Source: Planctomycetota bacterium
GTDB taxonomy: Bacteria; Planctomycetota; PUPC01; JACPCR01
Assembly (NCBI GenBank): GCA_030740295.1
Contig: JASLXP010000857.1
Span: forward strand, 1 to 9,947
Direction of reading: 5' to 3'
DNA: 9,947 nucleotides
The position numbers were made by a program, and so were the translations under genes. This document shows positions 8,506 to 9,947 of this stretch, piece after piece. The notes under the pieces were generated by a model, which saw only the letters and a program-made list of their open reading frames with translations, did not search any database and had not been told where the DNA came from. The number at the start of each line of letters is the position of its first letter. The stretch's first letter is position 1.

Positions 8506-8533
8506 ATCTTAAAGGCGTTGTTGCACGAATCAA
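8506..8533 (-). promoter_or_regulatory. Possible hybrid promoter at the IS end driving the defence operon
   Basis: On the minus strand TTGATT (8533-8528, inside the IS terminal repeat region) is followed after 16 bp by TAAGAT (8511-8506, in flanking DNA). Each hexamer matches the sigma-70 consensus at four of six positions. Transcription would start near 8499 and run into the DUF499 gene at 8306. IS ends with an outward -35 element that form hybrid promoters are well known, but two 4/6 hexamers are weak evidence. Confidence 0.25.
8514..8531. repeat. Terminal inverted repeat, transposase 3' side
   Basis: It reads GGCGTTGTTGCACGAATC and pairs with 9608-9625 at 16 of 18 positions. It marks the exact junction with the truncated first gene of the defence operon. 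Confidence 0.85.
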
Positions 8534-8568
8534 CCCCGGCGCGATTTGAGCCATGTTCCCAGCCTCTC

Positions 8569-9540
8569 TCACGACACCACAGCGTAGGACTCAGGCCTGC
8601 CGAGCTCGAACATCCGGTTGAGAATGCGGCACCCGATCATGGCCTCTCTCGTCTGAGCGATGCTGCTCCTTGCCTTCAAGCCTCCTCCGAGCACTGATTT
8701 GTACCGGAAGAATCCGTTCTCCACGCGAGCCTGCTGTCGATAGCCCGACTCGTTCAGCCACTCTCGTCGTCCGACCTTGTGAATCCTCTGAAGAGCCGCT
8801 TCTCTCGTCGCCCACGGACCGTCCGTGGGCCTCGGGGACACAGCCGAGCGACGAGGGGGGATCACGATTACGATATCCTCTGTGCCGGCTGCGCCGACCT
8901 GATCGTAGATCGATCTGCGGTCATAGGCCCCGTCTGCCGTGAAACGGCGGATGGGAGCCTCGATCTGGTCAAGGAGATCAGGGAGGGTAGAAGCATCGTC
9001 CTTGCTGCTCTCCGTGAGCCTGGCCGCCACGATGAACCCCTCGTCATCCACTCCGATGTGCAGCTTCCTCCAGTCCCGGCGTTTCCTGGACGTTTTGTAC
9101 TTGTGCACATTCCACTCGCCGGACCCCAGAATCTTGAGCCCCGTGGAATCGACGACCAGGGAGACCGTCCCGCCATGGACCCGGGTCAGCGGCGGCACCT
9201 CAACGGTCTGGTTCCGGCGCGAGAGTGTGGTGTGGTCCGGGGCCTTGAGGACGAGGCCCATCAAGCGGAGTAGCGAGTCCAGAAAACCCTCAGTCTGGCG
9301 AAGCGGCAGGCGGAAGAGGATCCGCAAAGTCAACGCGGTCAAGATCGCAAGGTTCGAGTATCTTCGCTGGCCTCCGCGAAGACCGTTATTCGGTGGTGTC
9401 CATGCGGCAATCGCCTCCTGGCTCAGCCAGATAGTGACATCACCGCGGCTCCTGAGGCCACGCTCGTACTCCCTCCAGTTCCGGATTCTATACTTCGTCT
9501 TGTACTTGCGATTAATTCGGCTCGACTTCCCTGCGGCCAT
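8569..9540 (-). CDS. IS5-family transposase
   Basis: A 323-residue DDE transposase that cuts and rejoins the element ends. The N-terminal region KYRIRNWREYERGLRSRGDV (17-36) is typical of the IS903-like IS5 branch, and the LAILTALTLRILFRLPLRQTEG segment (64-85) matches the family's helical domain. The catalytic triad is D131 (LVVDSTG), D203 (TADGAYD) and E274 (RVENGFFRYK), with K281 seven residues after the Glu. The Arg of the Y(2)R(3)E signature is Gln (Q270). The frame is uninterrupted and of normal length, so the enzyme is probably functional. A purine-rich GAGGGGGTGGGG lies just upstream of the ATG, a good ribosome site. Confidence 0.93.
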   Translation of the reverse strand: MAAGKSSRINRKYKTKYRIRNWREYERGLRSRGDVTIWLSQEAIAAWTPPNNGLRGGQRRYSNLAILTALTLRILFRLPLRQTEGFLDSLLRLMGLVLKAPDHTTLSRRNQTVEVPPLTRVHGGTVSLVVDSTGLKILGSGEWNVHKYKTSRKRRDWRKLHIGVDDEGFIVAARLTESSKDDASTLPDLLDQIEAPIRRFTADGAYDRRSIYDQVGAAGTEDIVIVIPPRRSAVSPRPTDGPWATREAALQRIHKVGRREWLNESGYRQQARVENGFFRYKSVLGGGLKARSSIAQTREAMIGCRILNRMFELGRPESYAVVS

Positions 9541-9607
9541 GGCCCCACCCCCTCAGTCTCCATGATTGATCAAGAGCCCGAGCCGATGCTAGCGTTGGGC
9601 TGACACC

Positions 9608-9625
9608 GATTCATGCACCAACGCC
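9608..9625. repeat. Terminal inverted repeat, transposase 5' side
   Basis: It reads GATTCATGCACCAACGCC, the complement of the other end except at two positions. An ATG at 9613 inside this repeat opens the reading frame that continues into the right-flank gene. Confidence 0.85.
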
Positions 9626-9947
9626 ATGAATTTGCTGAGACAACGGAATTTCGTACCGTGACACGCACGATAGCGGCGCTCTCCACGCAGGATGAGCGGA
9701 TTGCTGAGGAATTTCGCACCCTAACGCGAGGCCGTAAGCGAAGCGATAAGATTATTAGGGTAGCGGGGGACGTACCTGTCGGGCTGAAGATTAGTTTTGG
9801 AGATTTTGCTGAAGCTGTAGCTGCTCAGGTATGGAAAAGCGTGGCCCGGATAAATTTCCGGCCTTTTGAAGATGCGAAAACTTTCGTACAAAATTTAAAC
9901 TTAAAGAATGTGAGTGAGTGGCGTGCATACACGAAGTCCGGCGATTT
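9613..9947 (+). CDS. Partial gene with an integrase-repeat motif, 5' end replaced by the IS, runs off the window
   Basis: One frame is open from 9604 to the window end; its first ATG is at 9613, inside the IS terminal repeat. After about five IS-derived residues the native part follows. Residues 83-111 contain RPFEDAKTFVQNLNLKNVSE and then WRAYTKSGD. This matches the integrase-repeat unit as I know it (xPFxxARxFVxxLGLKSxxEWxxYxKSG), found in some phage-type integrases and other accessory-genome proteins. The segment before it (about 6-80) is charged and unrecognised. The native start is probably lost, so the product may be a truncated or rescued form. Function beyond the repeat cannot be named. 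Confidence 0.6.
   Translation, partial: MHQRHEFAETTEFRTVTRTIAALSTQDERIAEEFRTLTRGRKRSDKIIRVAGDVPVGLKISFGDFAEAVAAQVWKSVARINFRPFEDAKTFVQNLNLKNVSEWRAYTKSGD

Larger units (their letters stand above)
8303..8572 (-). pseudogene. C-terminal remnant of the first operon gene, fused to the IS end
   Basis: The 89-codon frame starts at an ATG inside the IS element. Its first 19-20 residues are IS-derived, and residues from about 21 (from 8513 leftward) are native: LRCLHPRRLLEILDYLTPLA and onward to the stop. I do not recognise the native part. It is polar, has no membrane segment and ends in PKHEIFPGIDQS. Its stop overlaps the DUF499 start by 4 bp, so the original gene was very probably part of the same operon and coupled to the ATPase. 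The upstream part of that gene is not found to the right of the IS, so it has been deleted or moved. Confidence 0.6.
8514..9625 (-). mobile_element. IS5-family insertion sequence, complete (1112 bp)
   Basis: The element is bounded by 18-bp imperfect inverted repeats (16 of 18 matching) and carries one intact transposase gene. The size and repeat length fit the IS903-like branch of IS5. That branch usually makes 9-bp target duplications, but the flanks catcttaaa (8505-8513) and atgaatttg (9626-9634) do not match, and no 2-8 bp match is seen either. The element therefore probably took part in a deletion or recombination after insertion. It separates the minus-strand defence operon from a plus-strand gene. 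Confidence 0.85.

Noticed and set aside
8304..9571. An 11-bp direct repeat, catgattgatc, at 8304-8314 and 9561-9571
   Set aside because: Several exact 11-mers are expected by chance in 10 kb. One copy is inside the IS, so it cannot be a target duplication.
1..9947. tRNA, rRNA, CRISPR arrays or riboswitches
   Set aside because: No cloverleaf-like, spaced-repeat or ribosomal RNA sequence was seen on reading both strands.

Overview
The window is accessory DNA from a bacterium: a defence-island segment bounded by mobile-element sequence at both ends. The lineage cannot be fixed from sequence alone. Dense coding, overlapping or closely spaced starts and an IS5-family element suit a Gram-negative environmental bacterium, but this is only a guess.

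Layout, left to right. Positions 1-141 look like the terminal region of an IS21-type element: a strong palindrome, then two degenerate direct repeats 24 bp apart. Positions 142-300 are AT-rich DNA I do not recognise. From about 300 to 8306, all on the minus strand, lies one operon. In transcription order it encodes a DUF499 P-loop ATPase (8306-5175), a DUF3780 protein (5170-4544), a DUF1156 DNA methyltransferase (4535-1545) and a phospholipase-D/DEAH helicase (from 1545). The genes overlap by 1 or 4 bp, or are 4 and 8 bp apart. The C-terminal end of a fifth, unidentified gene overlaps the DUF499 start. A complete IS5-family element with 18-bp terminal inverted repeats fills 8514-9625. To its right a plus-strand reading frame runs off the window and contains what looks like an integrase-repeat motif.

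The ATPase, methylase and nuclease-helicase set resembles the helicase-methylase-ATPase (Hma) and related DISARM-like anti-phage systems, so the system type is probably not new. The likely scheme is that the methyltransferase marks host DNA, while the ATPase and the PLD-helicase sense or destroy unmarked DNA.

This copy is damaged at both ends. The helicase loses everything after the DEAH box, at about 300, where it is fused to about 42 unrelated residues. The first gene of the operon is cut by the IS element. The IS has no target-site duplication, and its two flanks carry unrelated genes in opposite orientation, so a deletion or rearrangement probably followed insertion. A run of nine G encodes the P-loop of the ATPase, a possible slippage site.
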